NCBI RefSeq assembly: GCF_033807715.1
Contig: NC_084598.1
Coordinates: 46,981,187-47,045,186, forward strand
Direction of reading: 5' to 3'
Source: Cololabis saira
Taxonomy: Eukaryota; Chordata; Actinopteri; Beloniformes; Belonidae
Length of the DNA: 64,000 nucleotides
Shown here: piece by piece, positions 33,101 through 44,100 of the stretch
Layout of the letters: each line of letters starts with the position of its first letter
Numbering within the stretch: the first letter of the stretch is position 1
Position numbers and translations under genes: made by a program
The notes under the pieces: model-generated
Told to the model about the DNA's origin: nothing
The model's database searches: none
Seen by the model: only the letters and a program-made list of their open reading frames with translations

Positions 33101-36100
33101 GGTGGTTTGTGTTAGTTAGAATCAGCAGGTATGTTAGAACATGTTTCTCCTGGTGGTTTGTGTTAGAATCAGCAGGTACGTTAGAACATGTTTCTCCTGG
33201 TGGTTTGTGTTAGAATCAGCAGGTATGTTAGAACATGTTTCTCCTGGTGGTTTGTGTTAGAATCAGCAGGTACGTTAGAACATGTTTCTCCTGGTGGTTT
33301 GTGTTAGTTAGAATCAGCAGGTACGTTAGAACATGTTTCTCCTGGTGGTTTGTGTTAGTTAGAATCAGCAGGTACGTTAGAACATGTTTCTCCTGGTGGT
33401 TTGTGTTAGTTAGAATCAGCAGGTATGTTAGAACATGTTTCTCCTGGTGGTTTGTGTTAGAATCAGCAGGTATGTTAGAACATGTTTCTCCTGGTGGTTT
33501 GTGTTAGAATCAGCAGGTACGTTAGAACATGTTTCTCCTGGTGGTTTGTGTTAGTTAGAATCAGCAGGTATGTTAGAACATGTTTCTCCTGGTGGTTTGT
33601 GTTAGAATCAGCAGGTACGTTAGAACATGTTTCTCCTGGTGGTTTGTGTTAGAATCAGCAGGTACGTTAGAACATGTTTCTCCTGGTGGTTTGTGTTAGT
33701 TAGAATCAGCAGGTATGTTAGAACATGTTTCTCCTGGTGGTTTGTGTTAGAATCAGCAGGTATGTTAGAACATGTTTCTCCTGGTGGTTTGTGTTAGAAT
33801 CAGCAGGTATGTTAGAACATGTTTCTCCTGGTGGTTTGTGTTAGAATCAGCAGGTATGTTAGAACATGTTTCTCCTGGTGGTTTGTGTTAGAATCAGCAG
33901 GTATGTTAGAACATGTTTCTCCTGGTGGTTTGTGTTAGAGTCAGCAGGTATGTTAGAACATGTTTCTCCTGGTGGTTTGTGTTAGTTAGAATCAGCAGGT
34001 ATGTTAGAACATGTTTCTCCTGGTGGTTTGTGTTAGTTAGAATCAGCAGGTACGTTAGAACATGTTTCTCCTGGTGGTTTGTGTTAGAATCAGCAGGTAT
34101 GTTAGAACATGTTTCTCCTGGTGGTTTGTGTTAGAATCAGCAGGTATGTTAGAACATGTTTCTCCTGGTGGTTTGTGTTAGAATCAGCAGGTACGTTAGA
34201 ACATGTTTCTCCTGGTGGTTTGTGTTAGAATCAGCAGGTACGTTAGAACATGTTTCTCCTGGTGGTTTGTGTTAGAGTCAGCAGGTACGTTAGAACATGT
34301 TTCTCCTGGTGGTTTGTGTTAGAATCAGCAGGTATGTTAGAACATGTTTCTCCTGGTGGTTTGTGTTAGAGTCAGCAGGTATGTTAGAACATGTTTCTCC
34401 TGGTGGTTTGTGTTAGAATCAGCAGGTATGTTAGAACATGTTTCTCCTGGTGGTTTGTGTTAGAATCAGCAGGTATGTTAGAACATGTTTCTCCTGGTGG
34501 TTTGTGTTAGAATCAGCAGGTATGTTAGAACATGTTTCTCCTGGTGGTTTGTGTTAGTTAGAATCAGCAGGTACGTTAGAACATGTTTCTCCTGGTGGTT
34601 TGTGTTAGAATCAGCAGGTATGTTAGAACATGTTTCTCCTGGTGGTTTGTGTTAGAGTCAGCAGGTATGTTAGAACATGTTTCTCCTGGTGGTTTGTGTT
34701 AGAGTCAGCAGGTACGTTAGAACATGTTTCTCCTGGTGGTTTGTGTTAGTTAGAATCAGCAGGTATGTTAGAACATGTTTCTCCTGGTGGTTTGTGTTAG
34801 AATCAGCAGGTATGTTAGAACATGTTTCTCCTGGTGGTTTGTGTTAGAATCAGCAGGTACGTTAGAACATGTTTCTCCTGGTGGTTTGTGTTAGAATCAG
34901 CAGGTATGTTAGAACATGTTTCTCCTGGTGGTTTGTGTTAGAATCAGCAGGTACGTTAGAACATGTTTCTCCTGGTGGTTTGTGTTAGAATCAGCAGGTA
35001 TGTTAGAACATGTTTCTCCTGGTGGTTTGTGTTAGTTAGAGTCAGCAGGTACGTTAGAACATGTTTCTCCTGGTGGTTTGTGTTAGAATCAGCAGGTATG
35101 TTAGAACATGTTTCTCCTGGTGGTTTGTGTTAGAATCAGCAGGTACGTTAGAACATGTTTCTCCTGGTGGTTTGTGTTAGAATCAGCAGGTATGTTAGAA
35201 CATGTTTCTCCTGGTGGTTTGTGTTAGTTAGAATCAGCAGGTATGTTAGAACATGTTTCTCCTGGTGGTTTGTGTTAGAATCAGCAGGTATGTTAGAACA
35301 TGTTTCTCCTGGTGGTTTGTGTTAGTTAGAATCAGCAGGTATGTTAGAACATGTTTCTCCTGGTGGTTTGTGTTAGAATCAGCAGGTATGTTAGAACATG
35401 TTTCTCCTGGTGGTTTGTGTTAGAATCAGCAGGTACGTTAGAACATGTTTCTCCTGGTGGTTTGTGTTAGTTAGAATCAGCAGGTACGTTAGAACATGTT
35501 TCTCCTGGTGGTTTGTGTTAGTTAGAATCAGCAGGTATGTTAGAACATGTTTCTCCTGGTGGTTTGTGTTAGAATCAGCAGGTACGTTAGAACATGTTTC
35601 TCCTGGTGGTTTGTGTTAGAATCAGCAGGTATGTTAGAACATGTTTCTCCTGGTGGTTTGTGTTAGAATCAGCAGGTATGTTAGAACATGTTTCTCCTGG
35701 TGGTTTGTGTTAGTTAGAATCAGCAGGTACGTTAGAACATGTTTCTCCTGGTGGTTTGTGTTAGAATCAGCAGGTACGTTAGAACATGTTTCTCCTGGTG
35801 GTTTGTGTTAGAATCAGCAGGTATGTTAGAACATGTTTCTCCTGGTGGTTTGTGTTAGAATCAGCAGGTATGTTAGAACATGTTTCTCCTGGTGGTTTGT
35901 GTTAGAATCAGCAGGTATGTTAGAACATGTTTCTCCTGGTGGTTTGTGTTAGAATCAGCAGGTACGTTAGAACATGTTTCTCCTGGTGGTTTGTGTTAGA
36001 ATCAGCAGGTACGTTAGAACATGTTTCTCCTGGTGGTTTGTGTTAGTTAGAATCAGCAGGTATGTTAGAACATGTTTCTCCTGGTGGTTTGTGTTAGTTA

Positions 36101-37690
36101 GAATCAGCAGGTATGTTAGAACATGTTTCTCCTGGTGGTTTGTGTTAGAATCAGCAGGTACGTTAGAACATGTTTCTCCTGGTGGTTTGTGTTAGAATCA
36201 GCAGGTATGTTAGAACATGTTTCTCCTGGTGGTTTGTGTTAGAATCAGCAGGTACGTTAGAACATGTTTCTCCTGGTGGTTTGTGTTAGTTAGAATCAGC
36301 AGGTACGTTAGAACATGTTTCTCCTGGTGGTTTGTGTTAGTTAGAATCAGCAGGTATGTTAGAACATGTTTCTCCTGGTGGTTTGTGTTAGAATCAGTTA
36401 GAATCAGCAGGTACGTTAGAACATGTTTCTCCTGGTGGTTTGTGTTAGAATCAGCAGGTATGTTAGAACATGTTTCTCCTGGTGGTTTGTGTTAGTTAGA
36501 ATCAGCAGGTACGTTAGAACATGTTTCTCCTGGTGGTTTGTGTTAGAATCAGCAGGTACGTTAGAACATGTTTCTCCTGGTGGTTTGTGTTAGAATCAGC
36601 AGGTATGTTAGAACATGTTTCTCCTGGTGGTTTGTGTTAGAATCAGCAGGTATGTTAGAACATGTTTCTCCTGGTGGTTTGTGTTAGTTAGAATCAGCAG
36701 GTACGTTAGAACATGTTTCTCCTGGTGGTTTGTGTTAGAATCAGCAGGTACGTTAGAACATGTTTCTCCTGGTGGTTTGTGTTAGAATCAGCAGGTATGT
36801 TAGAACATGTTTCTCCTGGTGGTTTGTGTTAGTTAGAATCAGCAGGTATGTTAGAACATGTTTCTCCTGGTGGTTTGTGTTAGAATCAGCAGGTATGTTA
36901 GAACATGTTTCTCCTGGTGGTTTGTGTTAGAATCAGCAGGTACGTTAGAACATGTTTCTCCTGGTGGTTTGTGTTAGTTAGAGTCAGCAGGTATGTTAGA
37001 ACATGTTTCTCCTGGTGGTTTGTGTTAGTTAGAATCAGCAGGTATGTTAGAACATGTTTCTCCTGGTGGTTTGTGTTAGTTAGAATCAGCAGGTATGTTA
37101 GAACATGTTTCTCCTGGTGGTTTGTGTTAGAATCAGCAGGTATGTTAGAACATGTTTCTCCTGGTGGTTTGTGTTAGAATCAGCAGGTATGTTAGAACAT
37201 GTTTCTCCTGGTGGTTTGTGTTAGTTAGAATCAGCAGGTACGTTAGAACATGTTTCTCCTGGTGGTTTGTGTTAGAGTCAGCAGGTATGTTAGAACATGT
37301 TTCTCCTGGTGGTTTGTGTTAGAATCAGCAGGTATGTTAGAACATGTTTCTCCTGGTGGTTTGTGTTAGTTAGAATCAGCAGGTATGTTAGAACAACAAA
37401 GAAGAAAACACATCCAATAAGTTCCATAATGAAGACCCGTTTTCAGATTGAAACTTACTTAAATGCAGGTAATGAACAAACAAAAGGAAACGGAGCACAA
37501 GCCGACCCCCGGGAGAAACAGCTGATACAACAGGTGGAGATTAAACAACAGAATCATCACCAACTTTCTACCTTTGCATCTCCGCTGAACCACGCTGGTG
37601 AAAACTCACCACCAGGTGGCAGTAAAGACCATTTACTGTCATTTACAGAGGGCTTCACAGGCTCAGACTTTGCTTCCGGTATGGATGCAC

Positions 37691-37764
37691 ATGAATCCTT
37701 TATCAGATCCTCCTGGAGCAGAGCCGTGTTGGACAGCGGCTTCAGGAAGCCCAGCCCTTCCACC
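37691..37764. repeat. Dispersed duplicate A (partner at 38,300-38,364)
   Basis: ATGAATCCTTTATCAGATCC ... GGAGCAGAGCCGTGTTGGAC ... GAAGCCCAGCCCTTCCACC recurs at 38,300. The second copy lacks CGGCTTCAG and has one substitution (cctcttgg for cctcctgg). Confidence 0.9.
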
Positions 37765-37795
37765 CAGCCCCCCAGTCTCGCGCTCAGCACGCCGA

Positions 37796-37881
37796 TTTCC
37801 CCCAGTGTCCAGCCGCGGTACTGCAACAGAAAACCCCGGTTTCCCCCAGTGTCCAGCCGCGGTACTGCAACAGAAAACCCC
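37796..37881. repeat. 44-bp tandem pair
   Basis: TTTCCCCCAGTGTCCAGCCG ... CAACAGAAAACCCC occurs twice, head to tail, with a 44-bp period. Confidence 0.92.
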
Positions 37882-38299
37882 ATGCGGCCCAGAAAGCTTT
37901 TTTCCCACAGACCGCAATAGTAAAAGATCGTCCTCTAAAACTGTTCACAGGAAACCTCCAGCTGTAATCACCGCACATTACTAATCTTTGTATTCTATAT
38001 TTTTAAGTCATGGACTTTATATCCGTCAAAAATGTTTTATAACGGCCAGAAAAGTCAAAGAAAAGTCTCTTTCTGGGCGTGACGTCACGGCCGTGTCCGT
38101 GCCATTGATGTGCCCCAGAGCATCATGGGAGGTGACTCAACTGAGCATGCTCTATGGGCCCGTGTACCAGGAAGTAAACCAGGAAGTCAGAGATTTTTTC
38201 GGCGGATGCGCTGGCTGAGCAGAATGCATTGAAATGAATGGGCGGCCATTTTTGGCACAGTATCCAGTTCTATAATAGATCCATGCTTCCACCCTGTGC

Positions 38300-38364
38300 A
38301 TGAATCCTTTATCAGATCCTCTTGGAGCAGAGCCGTGTTGGACAGGAAGCCCAGCCCTTCCACC
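38300..38364. repeat. Dispersed duplicate B (partner at 37,691-37,764)
   Basis: This is the second copy of the segment described at 37,691, shorter by 9 bp. Confidence 0.9.
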
Positions 38365-38414
38365 CTGTGCACGGGAGGAAACGTGACAACACGCACGGTT
38401 ACCTGATCAATCAT

Positions 38415-39112
38415 TTCAGTGGAAGCAGTTCACTCCTGGAAGTGTTCAGTCTTGAATACATTAGACAGAAATTATCAAGATCTATTGGTATTATTTACAA
38501 AACAAGGGATCTGTTGGACAAAAATGTTAGCACATATTGTATTTCTCTCTTATAAAGTCATACATGCATTACAGTGTGGGGATTTGGGGAAACACATACA
38601 GAACTTATATAGACCTTATAGTTAAACTCCAGAAACGAGTTATAAGAATAATAAATAAAGTTTCTTATCGCGATACTACTAATACATTATTCATAGAGTC
38701 AGGCAGATTAAAATTCATAAATATTGTTTATTTAAGAACATTAGAAATAATATTTCAAGTTAAGAATAAAAGCCTTCCTACTTGTATTCAACATTTCTTA
38801 AGATTAAAAGAAACTAATTATAATTTAAGAAGGCTATGGGTGTTTGAAACATGTTATGTGACTAATGTTAAATACGAATGGACTTTGTGATGAACTGAAA
38901 TGATGTAGATCTTTTCTTATATCTTCTAATCTAATCTTTTCCCATTGTAATTAGTAGTCGACACTGTGGTAAATTATTTTAATATTCTAGTTTTTTCTGT
39001 GTTACTAGCATGTATAATTCTATACGTTACAGTTATGTATGTTTTTAAATGTACATAGTCGTGTACGGAGTGATGGCTAATGGGATCCTGATAAATAAAC
39101 TAATAAACAAAT
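38415..39112 (+). pseudogene. Non-LTR retrotransposon (L2/CR1/Rex1-like) 3' end, frameshifted
   Basis: In one frame 38,440-38,540 reads EYIRQKLSRSIGIIYKTRDL. The reading then shifts to another frame as YFSLIKSYMHYSVGIWGNTY, LQKRVIRIINKVSYRDTTNT and so on, to a TGA at 38,888. These are the conserved blocks after the RT domain in L2/Rex1-type LINEs (I-x-x-I-Y-K-x-R, Y-x-x-V-W-G-N-T, L-Q-K-R-x-I-R-I-I). The 3' UTR ends TAATGGGATCCTGATAAATA followed by an A-rich tail at about 39,111. The copy is 5'-truncated and frameshifted, so it is inactive. Confidence 0.88.
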
Positions 39113-39597
39113 CTCCAACGTTACAGTGTCTGATCACTCCTGATCATTTATAGTCTTTTTTCTTCTTCTTTTCTCTTTTTAATCGATGTTGTGTGCACTG
39201 TGAAGGTGACCTTGAGTTCCCTGAAAAGCACCTTAAATAAATGTAACGTACTGTCTGAAAAACCTGCTGGACGAGATGGAACAGAGTCCAGAGGACGGTT
39301 GGTTCGTTTCACTTCAGAAAAGTATGAAAGCGACACCGGATCAAACCCATTAAACCCAGTAGAAGCTGCAGGAGGAGAACATGCGTGGAGGGGGCAGTAG
39401 TATTAATATTTAACCTAACAGAAGCCACTCATCATTGAAATACTGCAGAAAGGGATGTGGATTGTGACAGGTTATTTAGAACTTTAGAAGATGTATTTGT
39501 GACGGACGGAGCTGGTTCCAGTGCATCGACCGCTGGAGACGGATGAGTTTTCCTTTTCTACATCAGCCGAGACTCCGGGTTGGAGCGACGCCACCGC
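39113..39597. other. Unassigned sequence
   Basis: There is no recognisable frame, array or terminus in about 485 bp. Confidence 0.45.
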
Positions 39598-39720
39598 CAG
39601 GGCCGTTGCTAGGAATTCTGGGCCCCCTTAGAGAATATTGCCGTGGACACTTTTGTTTTTATTGCTATAACAACAACAAATCTAACAAAACTTTTTTTGT
39701 TGTTTTTGGCTCCTGAAATG
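39598..39720. mobile_element. hAT-like terminus (one end only)
   Basis: The sequence starts CAGGGCCGTTGCTAGGAATT and continues CTGGGCCCCCTTAGAGAATA, typical of the terminal region of ZMYM/hAT-type elements in fish. The transposase N-terminus at 40,514-40,758 (minus) may belong to the same decayed element, with the 39,721-40,400 element inserted between them. No partner terminus was found to the right. Confidence 0.5.
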
Positions 39721-40400
39721 TAGGGTTGCCACCCGTCCCGTAAAATACGGAATTGTCCTTTATTTGAGAAAAAAATGTTGCGTCCCGTATTGAACTAATA
39801 CGGGACGCGATTTGTCCCGTATTTTCATTAACTTTTACACCATATTCTAGTTGAATTATTGAAATAAATTAACTTTTACACCATATTCTAGTTGAATTAT
39901 TGAAATAAATTAACTTTTACACCATATTCTAGTTGAATTATTGAAATAAATTAACTTTTACACCATATTCTAGTTGAATTATTGAAATAAATTAACTTTT
40001 ACACCATATTCTAGTTGAATTATTGAAATAAATTAACTTTTACACCATATTCTAGTTGAGTTATTGAAATAAATTAACTTTTACACCATATTCTAGTTGA
40101 GTTATTGAAATAAATTAACTTCTACACCATATTCTTCACCTGTATATTCTACGTCTGGGCTGATGTTACATACGTAGCATAGGAGGATATTTCAGTTGCT
40201 AGCATGGTTGTCTGTCTCTACAGTCATGAAAGTTCAATGCTATTAAAGCTCTTTAAACTTTAAATCAAAGCATTTTGTTTTTCATATAAAATAAACACAT
40301 TTTTATTCAGTTTAGAAGTTTTAGGGCTTTTTTTTTTTGGCTCCTGCGCTGCTGAAATCAGGGCGTCCCTTATTTCTATTTGTGAAAGGTGGAAACCCTA
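39721..40400. mobile_element. Non-autonomous hAT element (680 bp) with 8-bp target duplication
   Basis: The termini are TAGGGTTGCCACC at the left and, inverted at the right, TAGGGTTTCCACC. It is flanked by CTGAAATG (39,713-39,720) and CTCAAATG (40,401-40,408), an 8-bp duplication with one mismatch, as hAT transposases make. The left end contains an internal inverted pair around GTCCCGTATT. The interior carries a 41-bp tandem array and no transposase. Confidence 0.85.
39827..40137. repeat. 41-bp tandem array inside the hAT element, 7.6 copies
   Basis: The unit is ATTAACTTTTACACCATATT followed by CTAGTTGAATTATTGAAATA and A. Unit starts are 39,827, 39,868, 39,909, 39,950, 39,991, 40,032, 40,073 and 40,114. 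The last units carry GAGTTATT for GAATTATT and CTTCTAC for CTTTTAC. Confidence 0.95.
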
Positions 40401-40513
40401 CTCAAATGTCGCACTAACACATCTTTACAAGACCACATTGAACACATCATGATAACGTAACAATCCACTGCAGACAGAGACAGTCACATAGCAACGTTAT
40501 TAGTAACGTTCAG

Positions 40514-40758
40514 TTAGCCACTTTTTTGATTCCTGACTGGTCCAGTTCTGAGTGTAGCCCAGCCGGGTGAAGCTAGTAGCTGCAGCTGCAGCTCATCAAG
40601 GTAAGATAATAGTTTCAACTGCATTGCACACTCTAGCCCACTTTTACTCTCACCATTCCTGGAGAAGAACAGTTTTATGTCCTGGGCCCCTGCTCTGCTG
40701 CTCTTATTTCCTTTTCTAACCTTTTCTGGTGCCCGGATTTGTGCTTTTTGGGGGGCAT
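40514..40758 (-). pseudogene. N-terminal fragment of a hAT/ZMYM1-like transposase
   Basis: The ATG at 40,756-40,758 (minus) opens MPPKKHKSGHQKRLEKEIRA, a Lys/Arg-rich, K-x-K-S-G-x-x-x-R-K-type start seen in ZMYM1-like hAT transposases. This frame ends about 40,675. In the neighbouring frame AGAQDIKLFFSRNGES continues the family's I-x-x-F-F short motif. The frame break and the absence of the zinc finger and catalytic domains mean a dead fragment. The assignment rests on short motifs only. Confidence 0.5.
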
Positions 40759-40774
40759 GACAGCTTTCCACCAT

Positions 40775-41143
40775 CTAGCTGCTGCACATCTAGTCCAGCT
40801 GTGCTGTCCATGGATCTATAATATTAACCGTGCTCTCACGTTAGCGCAGCGCTGCTCACTCCACAGAGCTGGTGGACCAAACCATTTTTAAGAAGGGAAG
40901 GGGCAAAGGGAATTATCAAAGTGATTTAAATGAGATAATATTGTGTGACTGGTGGCTCTGTTTGAATATGGATTCATTAGTATGAGTATATATTGTGTAT
41001 TATGTATGCATAATAATTTTTTCATAGGTCACTGGTTACCTGGAGAGAAATCGCAGAGAAACTCAGACCCTGGAATTGTAGGATTTTCTGAGAAAAATGA
41101 TGTTGAACATAAGAGTAAACAACTTATAATGATGTTGTAAATC
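40775..41143. other. Unassigned flank of the decamer array
   Basis: Nothing was identified. At 41,030-41,095 ggtcactggttacctggaga and following might be exon-like but is too short to support. Confidence 0.4.
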
Positions 41144-44100
41144 AGGACCAAGGAGGACCAAGGAGGACCAAGGAGGACCAAGGAGGACCAAGGAGGACCA
41201 AGGAGGACCAAGGAGGACCAGAGAGGACCAAGGAGGACCAAGGAGGACCAAGGAGGACCAAGGAGGACCAAGGAGGACCAAGGAGGACCAAGGAGGACCA
41301 AGGAGGACCAAGGAGGACCAAGGAGGACCAAGGAGGACCAAGGAGGACCAGAGAGGACCAAGGAGGACCAAGGAGGACCAAGGAGGACCAAGGAGGACCA
41401 GAGAGGACCAAGGAGGACCAGAGAGGACCAAGGAGGACCAAGGAGGACCAAGGAGGACCAAGGAGGACCAGAGAGGACCAAGGAGGACCAGAGAGGACCA
41501 AGGAGGACCAAGGAGGACCAAGGAGGACCAAGGAGGACCAAGGAGGACCAGAGAGGACCAAGGAGGACCAGAGAGGACCAAGGAGGACCAAGGAGGACCA
41601 AGGAGGACCAAGGAGGACCAAGGAGGACCAGAGAGGACCAAGGAGGACCAGAGAGGACCAAGGAGGACCAAGGAGGACCAAGGAGGACCAAGGAGGACCA
41701 AGGAGGACCAAGGAGGACCAGAGAGGACCAAGGAGGACCAAGGAGGACCAGAGAGGACCAAGGAGGACCAAGGAGGACCAAGGAGGACCAAGGAGGACCA
41801 AGGAGGACCAAGGAGGACCAAGGAGGACCAAGGAGGACCAAGGAGGACCAAGGAGGACCAAGGAGGACCAAGGAGGACCAGAGAGGACCAAGGAGGACCA
41901 AGGAGGACCAGAGAGGACCAAGGAGGACCAAGGAGGACCAAGGAGGACCAAGGAGGACCAAGGAGGACCAAGGAGGACCAAGGAGGACCAAGGAGGACCA
42001 AGGAGGACCAAGGAGGACCAAGGAGGACCAAGGAGGACCAGAGAGGACCAAGGAGGACCAAGGAGGACCAAGGAGGACCAAGGAGGACCAGAGAGGACCA
42101 AGGAGGACCAGAGAGGACCAAGGAGGACCAAGGAGGACCAAGGAGGACCAAGGAGGACCAAGGAGGACCAGAGAGGACCAAGGAGGACCAGAGAGGACCA
42201 AGGAGGACCAAGGAGGACCAAGGAGGACCAAGGAGGACCAAGGAGGACCAAGGAGGACCAGAGAGGACCAAGGAGGACCAAGGAGGACCAGAGAGGACCA
42301 AGGAGGACCAAGGAGGACCAAGGAGGACCAAGGAGGACCAAGGAGGACCAAGGAGGACCAAGGAGGACCAAGGAGGACCAAGGAGGACCAAGGAGGACCA
42401 AGGAGGACCAAGGAGGACCAGAGAGGACCAAGGAGGACCAAGGAGGACCAGAGAGGACCAAGGAGGACCAAGGAGGACCAAGGAGGACCAAGGAGGACCA
42501 AGGAGGACCAAGGAGGACCAAGGAGGACCAAGGAGGACCAAGGAGGACCAAGGAGGACCAAGGAGGACCAAGGAGGACCAAGGAGGACCAAGGAGGACCA
42601 AGGAGGACCAAGGAGGACCAAGGAGGACCAAGGAGGACCAAGGAGGACCAGAGAGGACCAAGGAGGACCAAGGAGGACCAAGGAGGACCAAGGAGGACCA
42701 AGGAGGACCAGAGAGGACCAGAGAGGACCAAGGAGGACCAAGGAGGACCAAGGAGGACCAAGGAGGACCAAGGAGGACCAAGGAGGACCAAGGAGGACCA
42801 AGGAGGACCAAGGAGGACCAAGGAGGACCAAGGAGGACCAGAGAGGACCAAGGAGGACCAAGGAGGACCAGAGAGGACCAAGGAGGACCAAGGAGGACCA
42901 AGGAGGACCAAGGAGGACCAAGGAGGACCAAGGAGGACCAAGGAGGACCAAGGAGGACCAGAGAGGACCAGAGAGGACCAGAGAGGACCAAGGAGGACCA
43001 AGGAGGACCAGAGAGGACCAAGGAGGACCAAGGAGGACCAAGGAGGACCAAGGAGGACCAAGGAGGACCAGAGAGGACCAAGGAGGACCAGAGAGGACCA
43101 AGGAGGACCAAGGAGGACCAGAGAGGACCAAGGAGGACCAAGGAGGACCAAGGAGGACCAAGGAGGACCAGAGAGGACCAAGGAGGACCAAGGAGGACCA
43201 AGGAGGACCAGAGAGGACCAAGGAGGACCAGAGAGGACCAAGGAGGACCAAGGAGGACCAGAGAGGACCAAGGAGGACCAAGGAGGACCAAGGAGGACCA
43301 AGGAGGACCAAGGAGGACCAGAGAGGACCAAGGAGGACCAGAGAGGACCAAGGAGGACCAAGGAGGACCAAGGAGGACCAGAGAGGACCAAGGAGGACCA
43401 AGGAGGACCAGAGAGGACCAAGGAGGACCAAGGAGGACCAAGGAGGACCAAGGAGGACCAAGGAGGACCAGAGAGGACCAAGGAGGACCAGAGAGGACCA
43501 AGGAGGACCAAGGAGGACCAAGGAGGACCAAGGAGGACCAAGGAGGACCAAGGAGGACCAAGGAGGACCAAGGAGGACCAAGGAGGACCAAGGAGGACCA
43601 AGGAGGACCAAGGAGGACCAAGGAGGACCAAGGAGGACCAGAGAGGACCAGAGAGGACCAAGGAGGACCAAGGAGGACCAAGGAGGACCAGAGAGGACCA
43701 AGGAGGACCAAGGAGGACCAGAGAGGACCAAGGAGGACCAAGGAGGACCAAGGAGGACCAAGGAGGACCAAGGAGGACCAAGGAGGACCAAGGAGGACCA
43801 AGGAGGACCAAGGAGGACCAAGGAGGACCAAGGAGGACCAAGGAGGACCAAGGAGGACCAAGGAGGACCAGAGAGGACCAAGGAGGACCAAGGAGGACCA
43901 AGGAGGACCAAGGAGGACCAAGGAGGACCAAGGAGGACCAAGGAGGACCAAGGAGGACCAAGGAGGACCAAGGAGGACCAAGGAGGACCAAGGAGGACCA
44001 AGGAGGACCAAGGAGGACCAGAGAGGACCAAGGAGGACCAAGGAGGACCAAGGAGGACCAAGGAGGACCAAGGAGGACCAAGGAGGACCAGAGAGGACCA

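Larger units (their letters stand above)
11364..37395. repeat. 47/51-bp minisatellite array with splice-donor-like core, about 26 kb including seven 12-mer blocks
   Basis: Each unit is AGAATCAGCAGGTAYGTTAG, then AACATGTTTCTCCTGGTGGT and TTGTGTT (47 bp). An optional extra AGTT makes the 51-bp form. Segregating variants are Y (GTACGT or GTATGT), AGAGTCAG for AGAATCAG, and rare AGAAGGTACG for AGCAGGTACG (near 26,222, 30,024 and 30,417). Array segments free of 12-mer blocks are about 11,364-11,895, 13,039-13,648, 14,791-16,047, 17,931-18,992, 20,878-24,426, 25,141-25,268, 26,010-26,426 and 27,168-37,395. By length this gives roughly 360 units. The 51-bp form is in frame (VRISRYVRTCFSWWFVL, 17 residues), which produces many spurious short frames. 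The pattern of 47 and 51 forms recurs at larger spacings, showing segmental duplication. Confidence 0.97.
37396..38414. other. Gene-free flank of the array with dispersed repeat pieces
   Basis: Nothing codes convincingly. The stretch 38,220-38,300 (aatgaatgggcggccatttt, then atccagttctataatagatc) has the look of a common fish DNA-element interior. A CRE-like TGACGTCA lies near 38,081. A 72-bp segment recurs within the stretch (listed separately). Confidence 0.5.

Noticed and set aside
11364..37395. CRISPR-like array of regular direct repeats
   Set aside because: There are no unique spacers; units are head-to-tail copies of the whole 47/51-bp sequence, and the context is eukaryotic.
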